DNA of 64,000 nucleotides. It comes from Streptomyces sp. WM6386 (GTDB taxonomy: Bacteria; Actinomycetota; Actinomycetes; Streptomycetales; Streptomycetaceae). The stretch is from the NCBI RefSeq assembly GCF_000972385.1, contig NZ_JXTE01000030.1:1-64000 (forward strand). The letters run 5' to 3'. A program made the position numbers and the translations under genes. The notes beneath the pieces were generated by a model that saw only the letters and a program-made list of their open reading frames with translations, did not search any database and was not told the DNA's origin. Shown piece by piece: positions 26,458 through 36,211 of this stretch (the first letter of the stretch is position 1; each line of letters starts with the position of its first letter).

Positions 26458-27138
26458 TTGCGTGTCAACCGGATCCTGCTCTCCACCTCCCTCGTCGTCG
26501 TCGCCCTGGTCCTCCAGGTCAGCGTCCTGTCCCGGCTCCACCTCCCGGGCGCCGTCCCGGACGTGCTGCTGCTGACCGTCCTCGGTCTCGCGATGGTCTA
26601 CGGCCATGTCGGCGGCGCCCTCGTCGGCTTCGGCGCGGGACTGCTGGCCGACCTCGCGCCGCCCGCCGACCACGCGGCCGGGCGCTACGCCCTGGTGCTG
26701 TGCGTCATCGGCTATCTGGCCGGGCTCGCCAAACCGGAGAACGGCAGACTCAAGTCGGCCACCGGCCCGATGCTCGTCGTGGTCGCCGCCGCCGTCGGCA
26801 CGACCCTGCTCTACGCCGGTGTCGGCGCCCTCGTCGGCGACACCGCCGCCCGTCATGTCGGCCTCGGCAGCCTGCTGTTCACGGCCGCGCTGTACGACCT
26901 GCTGCTCGCCCCCTTCGTCGTCCCCGGCATCATGGCGCTCGCCCGCCGCGCGGAGAACGACCCCCTCGCGGAGACCAACACCTCCGCCAAGAAGGCCACC
27001 GACATCTCCTCCGGGTGGCTCTCCTCCGGCACGGGCCTGAAGATCGGCGGTCAGCGGGGCGGTCTTGGCGCGCTGAAGACCAGGGCCCGGACCCGGACCG
27101 CGCGCGTCGGTCGCATCAAGGGGGTCAAGCGGCTGTGA
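26458..27138 (+). CDS. mreD: Rod shape-determining protein MreD
   Basis: A 226-residue membrane protein with five or six hydrophobic segments (ILLSTSLVVVALVLQVSVL, VPDVLLLTVLGLAMVYG, YALVLCVIGYLAGLA, MLVVVAAAVGTTLLYAGVGALVG, LLFTAALYDLLLAPFVVPGIMAL) and GFGAGLLADLAPPADHAAGRYAL, characteristic of MreD. It ends in a basic tail of about 60 residues. Initiation appears to be at TTG 26458 (a GTAGGAG site lies upstream, slightly far). It works with MreC and the PBP2/RodA pair downstream. Confidence 0.92.
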   Translation: MRVNRILLSTSLVVVALVLQVSVLSRLHLPGAVPDVLLLTVLGLAMVYGHVGGALVGFGAGLLADLAPPADHAAGRYALVLCVIGYLAGLAKPENGRLKSATGPMLVVVAAAVGTTLLYAGVGALVGDTAARHVGLGSLLFTAALYDLLLAPFVVPGIMALARRAENDPLAETNTSAKKATDISSGWLSSGTGLKIGGQRGGLGALKTRARTRTARVGRIKGVKRL

Positions 27139-27218
27139 GTGCGCGCGCGTTGGCGGGCCGTGTTCACAGGTTCGCCGTATATGACACGTACACACACTGA
27201 GAGGGGGCGGCAGCCGCA

Positions 27219-29471
27219 GTGACCAACATCCCCGAGACCGGTCGGACTCCACGGGTCCAGATCAGGCTCATCGTGATCCAGATCCTCGTCCTGTCCCTCC
27301 TCGGCACCCTCGGCGGGCGCCTGTGGTACCTCCAGATCCGCGAGGGCGACGAGTACGCGAAGGAGGCGTCAGGCAACCACGTCCAGCAGGTCGTGGAACC
27401 CGCCGTCCGCGGCTCGATCCTCGACGCGCGCGGAGTGCCGATCGCCGACAACGAGACACGGCTGGTGGTCTCCGCCTCCCGCACCGACCTGCTGAAGATG
27501 AAGGACGACGGCAAGGCCGTCCTCACCAAGCTCGCCGGTGTCCTCGACATGAAGCCCGAGGAGGTCATGCGGAAGGTCCGGCTGTGCGACGCCGAGACCC
27601 CCCAGCCCTGCTGGAACGGCTCGCCGTACCAGCCGATCCCCATCACCGACGAGGCCACCGCCAAGCAGGCCCTGCAGATCCGCGAGCGCGCCGAGGACTT
27701 CCCCGGCATCACCGCCGAACCCGAGGCCGTGCGCCGCTACGCGAGCCCCGGCAAGGCCAACACCGCCCAGGTCCTCGGCTACCTCTCCCCGGTCACCGAC
27801 GAGGAGCTCACCAAGGCCCAGGACAGCGACTCGCCCTATCTGCGCTCCGACCAGGTCGGTCGCTCCGGCCTGGAGCGGGAGTACGACAAGGAACTGCGCG
27901 GCAAGGCCGGCGTCACCCGCTACGAGGTCGACAACCTCGGCCGCGTCATCGGCCAGGCCGCCAGCGACGATGCCCAGCCCGGCTCCAACCTCGTCACCAG
28001 CATCGACGCCCGCGTCCAGCGGGTCGCCGAGTACGAACTGAACGACGCGATGAAGAAGGCCCGCGACGTCTTCGACGACAACACCGGCGAGAACTACAAG
28101 GCCGACTCCGGCGCCGTCGTCGTCATGGAGGCCAAGACCGGCCGCGTCGTCGCCATGGCGTCCAACCCGAACTACGACCCCAACGCCTGGGTCGGCGGCA
28201 TCTCCGCCAAGGACTACACCAAGCTGACGGGCAAGGACTCCAACTACCCGCTGCTCAACCGGGCCATCCAGGGCCAGTCGGCGCCCGGCTCCATCTTCAA
28301 GGTGGTCCCGACCGCCGCTGCCATAAACGCCGGGTACTCCTTCGACGGCCCCTACAACTGCTCGAGTTCGTACTCGATCGGCGGCCAGGTCTTCAAGAAC
28401 TTCGAGACCAAGGGATACGGCCCGATCAGCCTCGGCCGCGCCCTGGAGGTCTCCTGCGACACCGTCTTCTACCGGCTCTCCCACGAGGAGTGGAAGAAGG
28501 ACGGCGGCACCAAGCCGAAGAAGGACGCCAAGAACTGGTTCTACAAGACGGCCCACCAGTTCGGCCTCGGCGCCGAGACCGGCATCGACCTGCCCAACGA
28601 GGTCACCGGCCGCATCCCCGACCGCCAGTGGAAGCTCGACTACTGGAAGGCCAACAAGGACGTCTGGTGCAAGACCGGCAAGAAGGGCGGCACGTACGCC
28701 GAGCAGATCGCCTACGAGAACTGCCTCGAAGGCAACCTGATGCGTGCCGGTGACTCCGTCAACTACTCCATCGGCCAGGGCGACACCCTCGTCACCCCCA
28801 TCCAGATGGCCACCATCTACGCGGCGATCTCCAACGGCGGCACCCTCTACACGCCCTCCGTCGGCAAGGCCATCGTCAGCGCGGACGGCAAGACCGTCGA
28901 CGAGATCAAGCCCAAGGCGCACGGCAAGCTGCCCATAAGCCAGAAGACGCTGGCCGAGATGGACGACGCCCTCGCGGGAGTCGCCACCCGCGGTACCGCC
29001 GCCTGGCGGTTCGCCGACGTCGGCTGGCCCCAGGACAAGATCCCGATGCACGCCAAGACCGGTACCGCCGAGGTCTACGGCAAGCAGACGACGTCCTGGT
29101 TCGCCACGTACACCAAGGACTACACGGTCGTCATGACGATCTCCCAGGGTGGTACGGGCTCCGGCGCCTCGGGCCCCGCGGTCCGCAACATCTACGACGC
29201 GCTGTACGGCGTCTCCGACGACGGCACGATCAACAAGAAGGACGCCCTGCTGCCCACCCCGCAGAAGAGCCTCCCGAAGGTCCAGACGGACGGCACCATC
29301 AAGTCGCCGAAGGTCTCCAAGGACCCGGGCAAGGAGCAGCGGGTGACCCAGGAGGGCTCCCCCGAGCCCGACGAGACCCAGCTGGCCGCGACCGTCGAGA
29401 AGCCGGCGACAGGCAACCGCAACACCCGCAGGCGGCGCCACAGGCGAGGCAGCCGGAGGATGTGCACATGA
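27219..29471 (+). CDS. mrdA: Class B penicillin-binding protein 2 (elongation-type transpeptidase)
   Basis: A 750-residue DD-transpeptidase that crosslinks peptidoglycan with RodA. One N-terminal helix (residues about 13-35) is followed by the pedestal domain (VEPAVRGSILDARGVPIADNE) and the transpeptidase domain. Catalytic motifs: SIFK with Ser358, SCD near 412, KTG near 613. All are intact. A long Pro/Lys/Arg-rich C-terminal tail (RNTRRRRHRRGSRR) extends beyond the fold. GTG start. Its last codons overlap the rodA start (ATGA at 29468), so the two are translationally coupled. Confidence 0.95.
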   Translation: MTNIPETGRTPRVQIRLIVIQILVLSLLGTLGGRLWYLQIREGDEYAKEASGNHVQQVVEPAVRGSILDARGVPIADNETRLVVSASRTDLLKMKDDGKAVLTKLAGVLDMKPEEVMRKVRLCDAETPQPCWNGSPYQPIPITDEATAKQALQIRERAEDFPGITAEPEAVRRYASPGKANTAQVLGYLSPVTDEELTKAQDSDSPYLRSDQVGRSGLEREYDKELRGKAGVTRYEVDNLGRVIGQAASDDAQPGSNLVTSIDARVQRVAEYELNDAMKKARDVFDDNTGENYKADSGAVVVMEAKTGRVVAMASNPNYDPNAWVGGISAKDYTKLTGKDSNYPLLNRAIQGQSAPGSIFKVVPTAAAINAGYSFDGPYNCSSSYSIGGQVFKNFETKGYGPISLGRALEVSCDTVFYRLSHEEWKKDGGTKPKKDAKNWFYKTAHQFGLGAETGIDLPNEVTGRIPDRQWKLDYWKANKDVWCKTGKKGGTYAEQIAYENCLEGNLMRAGDSVNYSIGQGDTLVTPIQMATIYAAISNGGTLYTPSVGKAIVSADGKTVDEIKPKAHGKLPISQKTLAEMDDALAGVATRGTAAWRFADVGWPQDKIPMHAKTGTAEVYGKQTTSWFATYTKDYTVVMTISQGGTGSGASGPAVRNIYDALYGVSDDGTINKKDALLPTPQKSLPKVQTDGTIKSPKVSKDPGKEQRVTQEGSPEPDETQLAATVEKPATGNRNTRRRRHRRGSRRMCT

Positions 29472-30664
29472 CCGGCAACAGCTTCTCCGTCTCCGGCTAC
29501 GGGCCCGAACGGGCGGGCTGGACGCGGCTGTTCGCCCGCGACTCGCTCGCCCGCCGGCTGGACTGGCCGATACTGTTCGCGGCCCTCGCCCTGTCGATGA
29601 TCGGCTCGCTGCTGGTCTTCTCGGCCACCCGCAACCGCACCGAGATCAACCAGGGCGACCAGTACTACTTCCTGTTCCGCCACCTCATGAACACCGGCAT
29701 CGGGTTCGCCCTGATGATCGGCACCGTCTGGCTCGGCCACCGCGCCCTGCGCACGGCCGTGCCGATCCTCTACGGCGCCTCGGTCTTCCTGATCCTGATG
29801 GTGCTCACCCCGCTCGGCTCCACGGTCAACGGCGCCCACTCGTGGATCGTCGTCGGCGGCGGCTTCTCGCTCCAGCCCTCGGAGTTCGTGAAGGTCACGA
29901 TCATCCTCGGCATGGCGATGCTGCTGGCGGCCCGGGTCGACGCGGGTGACAAGCCGTACCCCGACCACCGCACCGTCCTTCAGGCGCTGGGCCTGGCCGC
30001 CGTACCCATGCTCATCGTCATGCTGATGCCCGACCTCGGGTCGGTCATGGTCATGGTCATCATCGTGCTGGGCGTGCTGCTGGCCTCCGGCGCCTCCAAC
30101 CGCTGGGTCTTCGGCCTGCTCGGCGCGGGCACGATGGGGGCGCTCGCGGTCTGGCAGCTCGGCGTCCTGGACGACTACCAGATCGCCCGCTTCGCCGCCT
30201 TCGCCAACCCCAGCCTCGACCCGGCCGGTGTCGGCTACAACACCAACCAGGCGCGTATCGCGATCGGTTCGGGCGGGCTCACGGGCTCGGGTCTGTTCCA
30301 CGGCTCGCAGACGACGGGCCAGTTCGTGCCGGAGCAGCAGACCGACTTCGTGTTCACCGTGGCGGGCGAGGAGCTGGGCTTCGTCGGCGCGGGCCTGATC
30401 ATCGTGCTGCTCGGTGTCGTCCTGTGGCGGGCCTGCCGCATCGCCCGCGAGACGACCGAGCTGTACGGCACCATCGTCGCCGCCGGGATCGTGGCCTGGT
30501 TCGCCTTCCAGTCCTTCGAGAACATCGGGATGACGCTGGGGATCATGCCGGTCACCGGTCTTCCGCTGCCGTTCGTGTCGTACGGCGGCACATCCATGTT
30601 CGCGGTGTGGGTGGCGGTCGGATTGTTGCAGTCGATCAGAGCGCAGCGGCCGATGTCGGCGTAG
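29468..30664 (+). CDS. rodA: SEDS-family peptidoglycan glycosyltransferase RodA (Sfr)
   Basis: A 398-residue polytopic SEDS protein, about ten helices, which polymerises lipid II glycan strands with PBP2. Diagnostic stretches are GAHSWIVVGGGFSLQPSEFVKV (the long loop), MPDLGSVMVMVIIV and FENIGMTLGIMPVTGLPLPFVSYGG. In S. coelicolor the gene in this position is called sfr and is needed for proper spore walls. The ATG at 29468 overlaps the PBP2 stop and has GGAGG 8 nt upstream; a GTG at 29462 in the same frame is less likely. Confidence 0.95.
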   Translation: MTGNSFSVSGYGPERAGWTRLFARDSLARRLDWPILFAALALSMIGSLLVFSATRNRTEINQGDQYYFLFRHLMNTGIGFALMIGTVWLGHRALRTAVPILYGASVFLILMVLTPLGSTVNGAHSWIVVGGGFSLQPSEFVKVTIILGMAMLLAARVDAGDKPYPDHRTVLQALGLAAVPMLIVMLMPDLGSVMVMVIIVLGVLLASGASNRWVFGLLGAGTMGALAVWQLGVLDDYQIARFAAFANPSLDPAGVGYNTNQARIAIGSGGLTGSGLFHGSQTTGQFVPEQQTDFVFTVAGEELGFVGAGLIIVLLGVVLWRACRIARETTELYGTIVAAGIVAWFAFQSFENIGMTLGIMPVTGLPLPFVSYGGTSMFAVWVAVGLLQSIRAQRPMSA

Positions 30665-30685
30665 CGCTGCGGTAGGGGGAGTGGA

Positions 30686-31294
30686 ATGTCGGACGAGTAC
30701 GTGGCCGTGTGCCCGGTCGGCGAGGAGCTGGTGAGCCGGCTGCTGGGGCTGGCGGAGCTGGATCTGGCCGACGCCGAGACCGTGGAGGCACGGATACGCG
30801 AGGCCGGCTGGCCCGACTGGTCACAAGCGGTACAGGGGCCGGCGTACGAGGACACGCCGGATGTCCCCGAGGCCACGCATGTCACCCCGGAGGGGCACTT
30901 CGTCACCGCCGACGGCGACGGCATACTCCATCTGCCCTTCGCCTACCTCTACTCGGTCGACGGCGGCATCCTCGACGAGGACTGCTGGGGTCCCGTACCC
31001 GGCTGGACCAGCCAGGAAGGCGCCTGGCGGCCGGAGTTCGACGCGCACTACGACACCGTCGTCCAGCGCTTCACCGACCGGCTCGGCCTGCCGGACCACG
31101 ACATCCGCCAGCCCAAGTACCACAGCCGGTACGTCAGCTGGCGCCTGGAACACAGTGTGGTGATCGTCGGGCAGGGTCCCGAACCGATGTCGTACCACCA
31201 GTTCGAGGACGCCCATATCCTCCTTGTCTCCCGGACGGCGAAGGACGCACCGTTCCCGGAGGGCGAGGCGATGCGCGCGCTGGTCACCTCCTGA
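30686..31294 (+). CDS. Conserved-looking hypothetical protein downstream of rodA
   Basis: A 202-residue soluble, acidic protein (TrpGly- and Asp-rich, e.g. DEDCWGPVPGWTSQEGAW and HYDTVVQRFTDRLGLPDHDI). No signal peptide, membrane helix or catalytic motif is evident. It starts 21 bp after rodA with GTAGGGGGAGTGG upstream, so it is very likely the last gene of the mre operon. I do not recognise the family. The operon position makes a role in wall growth worth testing. Confidence 0.75.
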   Translation: MSDEYVAVCPVGEELVSRLLGLAELDLADAETVEARIREAGWPDWSQAVQGPAYEDTPDVPEATHVTPEGHFVTADGDGILHLPFAYLYSVDGGILDEDCWGPVPGWTSQEGAWRPEFDAHYDTVVQRFTDRLGLPDHDIRQPKYHSRYVSWRLEHSVVIVGQGPEPMSYHQFEDAHILLVSRTAKDAPFPEGEAMRALVTS

Positions 31295-31368
31295 TCCCCG
31301 GCCCTCCCCCCGGGATTCATGGTCGGCGCCCTCTGCCGTCGCGCCCCGACTCCGTCTAAGTTCAGTTC

Positions 31369-32868
31369 ATGGCGGACACAAAGCGCGAGATCGAGCGGAA
31401 GTACGAGTCCGACGACAGCGGGCTGCCCGACCTCACCGGCGTCGCCGGGGTCGCAGCCGTCCTCGACAAGGGTGTCGCACAACTGGACGCCACCTACTAC
31501 GACACCCAGGGCGAACACCTCGCCGCGGCCTCGATCACCCTGCGCCGCCGCACCGGCGGCTCCGACGCCGGCTGGCATCTGAAGTTCCCCGTCGCCCCGG
31601 GAGTACGGGACGAGATCCAGACGGCCCTCTCCGACACCGTCCCGCGCATCCTCACGGGCCTCGTCCGCTCGCGCGTCCGCGACCTCGAACTGCTGCCCGT
31701 GGTCCGGCTGATCTCCGACCGGGACGTACGCCATCTCGTCGACGCCGACGGCGGCCTGCTCGCCGAGGTCAGCGTGGACGCCGTCCGCGCCGAGCGGCTC
31801 ACCGGGGGCGACGGTGTCGCCCAGTGGACCGAGATCGAGGTCGAGCTCGCCGACGGCGGCGACCCCGCCTTCCTCGACAAGGTCGAGAAACGGCTGAAGA
31901 AGACAGGCGTACGGCCGTCCGCGTCGGCCTCGAAGCTGGCCCGGGCGCTCGCGGAGACCGGCGGGGTGAAGCGGCGGAAGGTGGCCCAAAAGGCACCGGA
32001 GACCGCCGGAGACCACGTGATGGCCTACATACGGGCCCAGCGGGACGCCATCGTCGAGCTCGACCCGGCCGTCCGGCGGGACGTGTACGACTCCGTGCAC
32101 CGCATGCGCGTCGCCACCCGGCGGATGCGCAGCGCCTTCAAGTCGTACGGAAAAGTCCTCGACCGCACCGTCACCGACCCGATCGGCGCCGAGCTGAAGT
32201 GGCTCGCGGGCGAGCTGGGCGTGGACCGGGACCAGGAAGTGCTGACGGAACGTCTGACCGCCGCCCTCGACGAACTGCCGCGTGTGCTGCTGACAGGACC
32301 GGTCCGTACCCGGCTGCGCACCTGGTCGCAGGCGCGGCACGGCGGATCGCGCCGCCGGCTGATCGCCGTACTCGACGCAAAGCGCTACCTCGACCTGCTG
32401 GCCACGCTGGACGCCGTGGTGGACGGGCCGCCGCTGCTGAAGGCGGCCGGCGGGCAGCCGTCGAAGGTGATCCCCAAGGCCGTACGGAAGGACTTCGGGA
32501 AGCTGACGGAGCTGGTCGAGCGGGCGGTGGCGCTGTCGCCCGGTGCCGACCGGGATCTCGCGATCCACGAGGCACGCAAGAAATGCAAGCGGACGAGGTA
32601 TTCGGCGGAGGCGGCGTCCCAGGCCCTCGGCGAGCCCGCCGTCGACCTGGTCCGCTCGATGAAGTCCCTCCAGGGCCTGCTCGGTGATCACCAGGACAGC
32701 GTGATGACCCGCGAGGCCCTGCGCGACCTCGCAGGTCAGGCGCGCGCGGCGGGGGAGAACGGGTTCACCTACGGGGTGCTGTACGGGCGCGAGGAGCGGC
32801 GGGCCGAGCTGGTCGAGCTGGACCTTCCCGTGACGTGGCCGTCGATCAAGGGCGCGATGGAGGTCTGA
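31369..32868 (+). CDS. CYTH and CHAD domain-containing protein
   Basis: A 499-residue fusion. The CYTH domain (about 1-200) begins with the signature REIERKYE and has TLRRRTGGSDAGWHLKF and EIEVELADG, the alternating charged strands of a triphosphate tunnel. The CHAD domain (about 215-495) has VHRMRVATRRMRSAFKSYG and a late HEARKKCKRTRYSAEAAS, the conserved His-rich helices that bind polyphosphate. CYTH enzymes cleave triphosphates; the CHAD part probably directs it to polyphosphate granules. The exact substrate is not known. ATG start, 74 bp after the previous gene. Confidence 0.9.
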   Translation: MADTKREIERKYESDDSGLPDLTGVAGVAAVLDKGVAQLDATYYDTQGEHLAAASITLRRRTGGSDAGWHLKFPVAPGVRDEIQTALSDTVPRILTGLVRSRVRDLELLPVVRLISDRDVRHLVDADGGLLAEVSVDAVRAERLTGGDGVAQWTEIEVELADGGDPAFLDKVEKRLKKTGVRPSASASKLARALAETGGVKRRKVAQKAPETAGDHVMAYIRAQRDAIVELDPAVRRDVYDSVHRMRVATRRMRSAFKSYGKVLDRTVTDPIGAELKWLAGELGVDRDQEVLTERLTAALDELPRVLLTGPVRTRLRTWSQARHGGSRRRLIAVLDAKRYLDLLATLDAVVDGPPLLKAAGGQPSKVIPKAVRKDFGKLTELVERAVALSPGADRDLAIHEARKKCKRTRYSAEAASQALGEPAVDLVRSMKSLQGLLGDHQDSVMTREALRDLAGQARAAGENGFTYGVLYGREERRAELVELDLPVTWPSIKGAMEV

Positions 32869-32950
32869 GCGGAAGGACGGGGGTGGTCCACGATCGCGTT
32901 AGGCTAGATGGTCACCCCTGTCTGTCCAGCCCACCACGAAGGTTCGCGAG

Positions 32951-34918
32951 ATGCCTGCCGAAGTCGCTGCGGCCGCCGAGTCTGTGTTTCCGCAGCTCGA
33001 AGCTCTGCTCCCGCATGTGCAGAAGCCGATCCAGTACGTCGGCGGAGAACTCAACTCCACGGTCAAGCCGTGGGAGTCCACTGACGTCCGCTGGGCGCTC
33101 ATGTACCCGGATGCCTACGAGGTGGGCCTGCCCAACCAGGGCGTCATGATCCTCTACGAGGTCCTCAACGAGCAGGAGGGCGTCCTCGCCGAGCGCACGT
33201 ACAGCGTGTGGCCGGACCTGGAGGCGCTGATGCGGGAGCACGCCGTCCCGCAGTTCACGGTGGACAGCCACCGGCCGGTGAAGGCTTTCGACGTGTTCGG
33301 TCTGTCCTTCTCCACGGAGCTGGGCTACACCAACATGCTGACGGCGCTGGATCTGGCGGGCATCCCGCTGGAGTCCCGCGACCGCACGATCGACGACCCC
33401 ATCGTGCTGGCCGGCGGTCACGCGGCCTTCAACCCCGAGCCGATCGCGGACTTCATCGACGCGGCGATCATCGGCGACGGCGAGCAGGCCGTGCTCGACA
33501 TGACGCGGATCATCCGCGAGTGGAAGGCGGAGGGCCGGCCGGGCGGCCGCGAGGAGGTCCTCTTCCGCCTCGCGAAGACGGGCTCGGTGTACATCCCGGC
33601 GTTCTACGACGTGGAGTACCTCCCGGACGGCCGGATCGGCCGTGTCGTACCGAACAAGTCCGGTGTTCCGTGGCGGGTGTCCAAGCACACCGTCATGGAC
33701 CTGGACGAGTGGCCCTACCCCAAGCAGCCGCTGGTCCCGCTCGCCGAGACGGTCCACGAGCGCATGTCCGTCGAGATCTTCCGCGGCTGCACCCGCGGCT
33801 GCCGCTTCTGCCAGGCGGGCATGATCACCCGCCCGGTGCGCGAGCGCTCGATCACGGGCATCGGCGAGATGGTGGAGAAGGGCCTCAAGGCGACGGGCTT
33901 CGAGGAGGTCGGCCTGCTGTCCCTGTCGTCGGCGGACCACTCGGAGATCGGTGACATCGCCAAGGGCCTGGCGGACCGGTACGAGGAGGACAAGGTCGGT
34001 CTGTCCCTGCCCTCCACCCGCGTCGACGCGTTCAACGTGGACCTGGCCAACGAGCTGACGCGCAACGGCCGCCGCTCGGGGCTGACCTTCGCTCCCGAAG
34101 GCGGCTCGGAGCGTATGCGCAAGGTCATCAACAAGATGGTGTCCGAGGAGGACCTCATCCGGACGGTGGCGACGGCGTACGGCAACGGCTGGCGCCAGGT
34201 GAAGCTGTACTTCATGTGCGGTCTGCCGACGGAGACCGACGACGACGTCATGCAGATCGCCGACATGGCGATGAACGTCATCCAGAAGGGCCGCGAGGTC
34301 TCCGGCGCCAACGACATCCGCTGCACGGTCTCGATCGGCGGCTTCGTCCCCAAGCCCCACACACCGTTCCAGTGGGCGCCCCAGCTCTCCGCCGAGGACA
34401 CCGACGCCCGCCTGGAGAAGCTCCGCGACAAGATCCGCGGCGACAAGAAGTACGGCCGCTCCATCGGCTTCCGCTACCACGACGGCAAGCCCGGCATCGT
34501 GGAAGGCCTCCTCTCCCGCGGTGACCGCCGTATCGGCGCCGTCATCCGCGCGGTCTACGAGGACGGCGGCCGCTTCGACGGCTGGCGCGAGCACTTCTCG
34601 TACGACCGGTGGATGCGGTGCGCCGACAAGGCGCTGGCCGACTTCGGCGTCGACGTCGACTGGTACACGACGCGTGAGCGCTCGTACGAGGAGGTCCTGC
34701 CCTGGGACCACCTGGACTCCGGCCTCGACAAGGACTGGCTCTGGGAGGACTGGCAGGACGCGCTCGACGAGACGGAGGTCGAGGACTGCCGGTGGACGCC
34801 GTGCTTTGACTGCGGGGTGTGCCCGCAAATGGACACTTCCATTCAAATCGGACCCACCGGCAAGAAGCTGCTGCCGCTGACGGTGAAGAACGCGGCCCCG
34901 GCCGGGCACGCTCACTGA
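32951..34918 (+). CDS. TIGR03960-family B12-binding-like radical SAM protein
   Basis: A 655-residue radical SAM protein. An N-terminal Rossmann-like region (PDAYEVGLPNQGVMILYEVLN) resembles the B12-binding fold, and the [4Fe-4S] motif is CTRGCRFC (Cys280, 284, 287). The C-terminal end carries CFDCGVC, a possible second metal site. Its substrate is unknown. In most actinobacteria its gene lies directly next to a DUF2344/TIGR03936 partner; here that partner is 5 kb downstream at 39910. ATG start. A terminator separates it from the convergent glycosyltransferase. Confidence 0.9.
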   Translation: MPAEVAAAAESVFPQLEALLPHVQKPIQYVGGELNSTVKPWESTDVRWALMYPDAYEVGLPNQGVMILYEVLNEQEGVLAERTYSVWPDLEALMREHAVPQFTVDSHRPVKAFDVFGLSFSTELGYTNMLTALDLAGIPLESRDRTIDDPIVLAGGHAAFNPEPIADFIDAAIIGDGEQAVLDMTRIIREWKAEGRPGGREEVLFRLAKTGSVYIPAFYDVEYLPDGRIGRVVPNKSGVPWRVSKHTVMDLDEWPYPKQPLVPLAETVHERMSVEIFRGCTRGCRFCQAGMITRPVRERSITGIGEMVEKGLKATGFEEVGLLSLSSADHSEIGDIAKGLADRYEEDKVGLSLPSTRVDAFNVDLANELTRNGRRSGLTFAPEGGSERMRKVINKMVSEEDLIRTVATAYGNGWRQVKLYFMCGLPTETDDDVMQIADMAMNVIQKGREVSGANDIRCTVSIGGFVPKPHTPFQWAPQLSAEDTDARLEKLRDKIRGDKKYGRSIGFRYHDGKPGIVEGLLSRGDRRIGAVIRAVYEDGGRFDGWREHFSYDRWMRCADKALADFGVDVDWYTTRERSYEEVLPWDHLDSGLDKDWLWEDWQDALDETEVEDCRWTPCFDCGVCPQMDTSIQIGPTGKKLLPLTVKNAAPAGHAH

Positions 34919-34931
34919 GGCGCGGGATGTG

Positions 34932-34961
34932 GGGGGCCCTTTCCCGGCGGGAAGGGCCCCC
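34932..34961. terminator. Bidirectional terminator after the radical SAM gene
   Basis: GGGGGCCCTT(T)CCC pairs with GGGAAGGGCCCCC with one bulged T and a short GGC-type loop, followed by GTTTC. It lies between convergent stops. Confidence 0.85.
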
Positions 34962-34964
34962 GTT

Positions 34965-36080
34965 TCATACCGGCTCGGGGCGGGGTGCGCGCACGGCCAG
35001 ACGGTCGCGGGCGAAGTCGCGGTTGGCGGTGACGCGTTCGCGATGGGCTTCGGGCAGTTTGCCGCCGTCCAGGAGTTGCTCGCAGGACTCCAGTGACTCG
35101 CGGTACGCGCCCATCCAGTAGGCCGACACCGCCAGCTCGTCCAGGGCCTGCCAGTCGTACCAGCCCTGTTCGACGAAGAGGATGTCGGCGGGCTGCGGGA
35201 TCTCCGTGGCGCGTCGCGCGAACAGGTAGGCGAGCGGCCAGCGATTCCCCTGGACACGGCACATGTGGGCGAGCTCGCCGAGCGGTTCGGCCCGGGTGGG
35301 CCGGTACTCGTGGGCCTCCAGGAAGCGGGCCATGACCTCGGGTGTCCGGCGCTTCAGCGTCTGGGCGAGGCGGGCGGCGTAGAGGCGGGCGCAGAACGCC
35401 TCCTCGGCGAAGCCGTCCATGGCCGCGCGCCGGTCGTAGGCGGCGAGCGCCTTCGCCGGTTCGTCGGCGTCGCGCCAGCTCTGGGCGAGGTAGAAGGCGT
35501 ACCGGGCGTTGTCCGGTTCCTTGGCGAGACCGTCCTTCAGGATCGCGGCGTCCCGCAGGTACTTCTTGCGCTCGCTGTCCTGCGACCGCCCGCCGCCACC
35601 CATGATGACCATGCGCACGCCCTCCAGGGGCGCCCGGTCGAACCGGCCGTCGCACTCCAGGTACTCGTGCAGTACGCCGACGTACCGCCAGGGGAGCCGG
35701 GTCGACACCATCGTCGGGCGCCAGTGGACGACCGGGCCGTGGTGCACCGCGAAGTCGTAGCAGTCATGGGTCAGTTCCGGCATGGTGAAGCCGGGGTCGG
35801 TCTCCATCACGTCGTCGGCGTCGATGAACAGGAGATAGCGCGCGCTCTCCCGCGCCCGTTCGATCGCCTCCGTGCGGCTCAGGTCGAAGCCTTTCCACGG
35901 GCTCTCGTACAGCTTTCCGGGCAGGCCGGCGAGTGTCTCGCGGATGATGTCCTGGGTTCCGTCGGTCGAGCCCGTGTCAAGGATCACCCACGTGTCGACG
36001 AGGGGGAGCACGGATTCGAGGCAGCGCCGGATCACATGCGCCTCGTTCTTGACGATCATATTAAGACAGACCGTTTTCAT
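34965..36080 (-). CDS. GT2-family glycosyltransferase with C-terminal helical repeats
   Basis: A 371-residue protein. The GT-A domain starts at the N-terminus with LNMIVKNEAHVIRRCLESVLP and includes VILDTGSTDGTQD and the metal-binding DADD in LLFIDADDVMETD. After about residue 190 the sequence becomes helical repeats (YLRDAAILKDGLAKEPDNARYAFYLAQSWRDADEPAKALAAYDRR), as in TPR-containing GT2 enzymes. No membrane segment is present, so it is cytosolic or peripheral. Its acceptor is not known. It is divergent from the GT39-like membrane protein across a 131-bp region of lower GC, suggesting shared regulation. Confidence 0.85.
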   Translation of the reverse strand: MKTVCLNMIVKNEAHVIRRCLESVLPLVDTWVILDTGSTDGTQDIIRETLAGLPGKLYESPWKGFDLSRTEAIERARESARYLLFIDADDVMETDPGFTMPELTHDCYDFAVHHGPVVHWRPTMVSTRLPWRYVGVLHEYLECDGRFDRAPLEGVRMVIMGGGGRSQDSERKKYLRDAAILKDGLAKEPDNARYAFYLAQSWRDADEPAKALAAYDRRAAMDGFAEEAFCARLYAARLAQTLKRRTPEVMARFLEAHEYRPTRAEPLGELAHMCRVQGNRWPLAYLFARRATEIPQPADILFVEQGWYDWQALDELAVSAYWMGAYRESLESCEQLLDGGKLPEAHRERVTANRDFARDRLAVRAPRPEPV

Positions 36081-36211
36081 GGCTTTTTCTTTTCTCCGGC
36101 GGAAAGGGGCGGCTGGTGAATTTATCGAGCCTTGGCGGTCCGTACAAGCGGGCGCCGGTGGGTCGGGATGTATAAGTGGGGAGTTCCAGTCGCCGGACCG
36201 GAGATATTCCT

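Noticed and set aside
27369..29441. 690-codon minus-strand frame opposite PBP2
   Set aside because: Third-position GC bias belongs to the plus strand and all PBP2 motifs are intact there.
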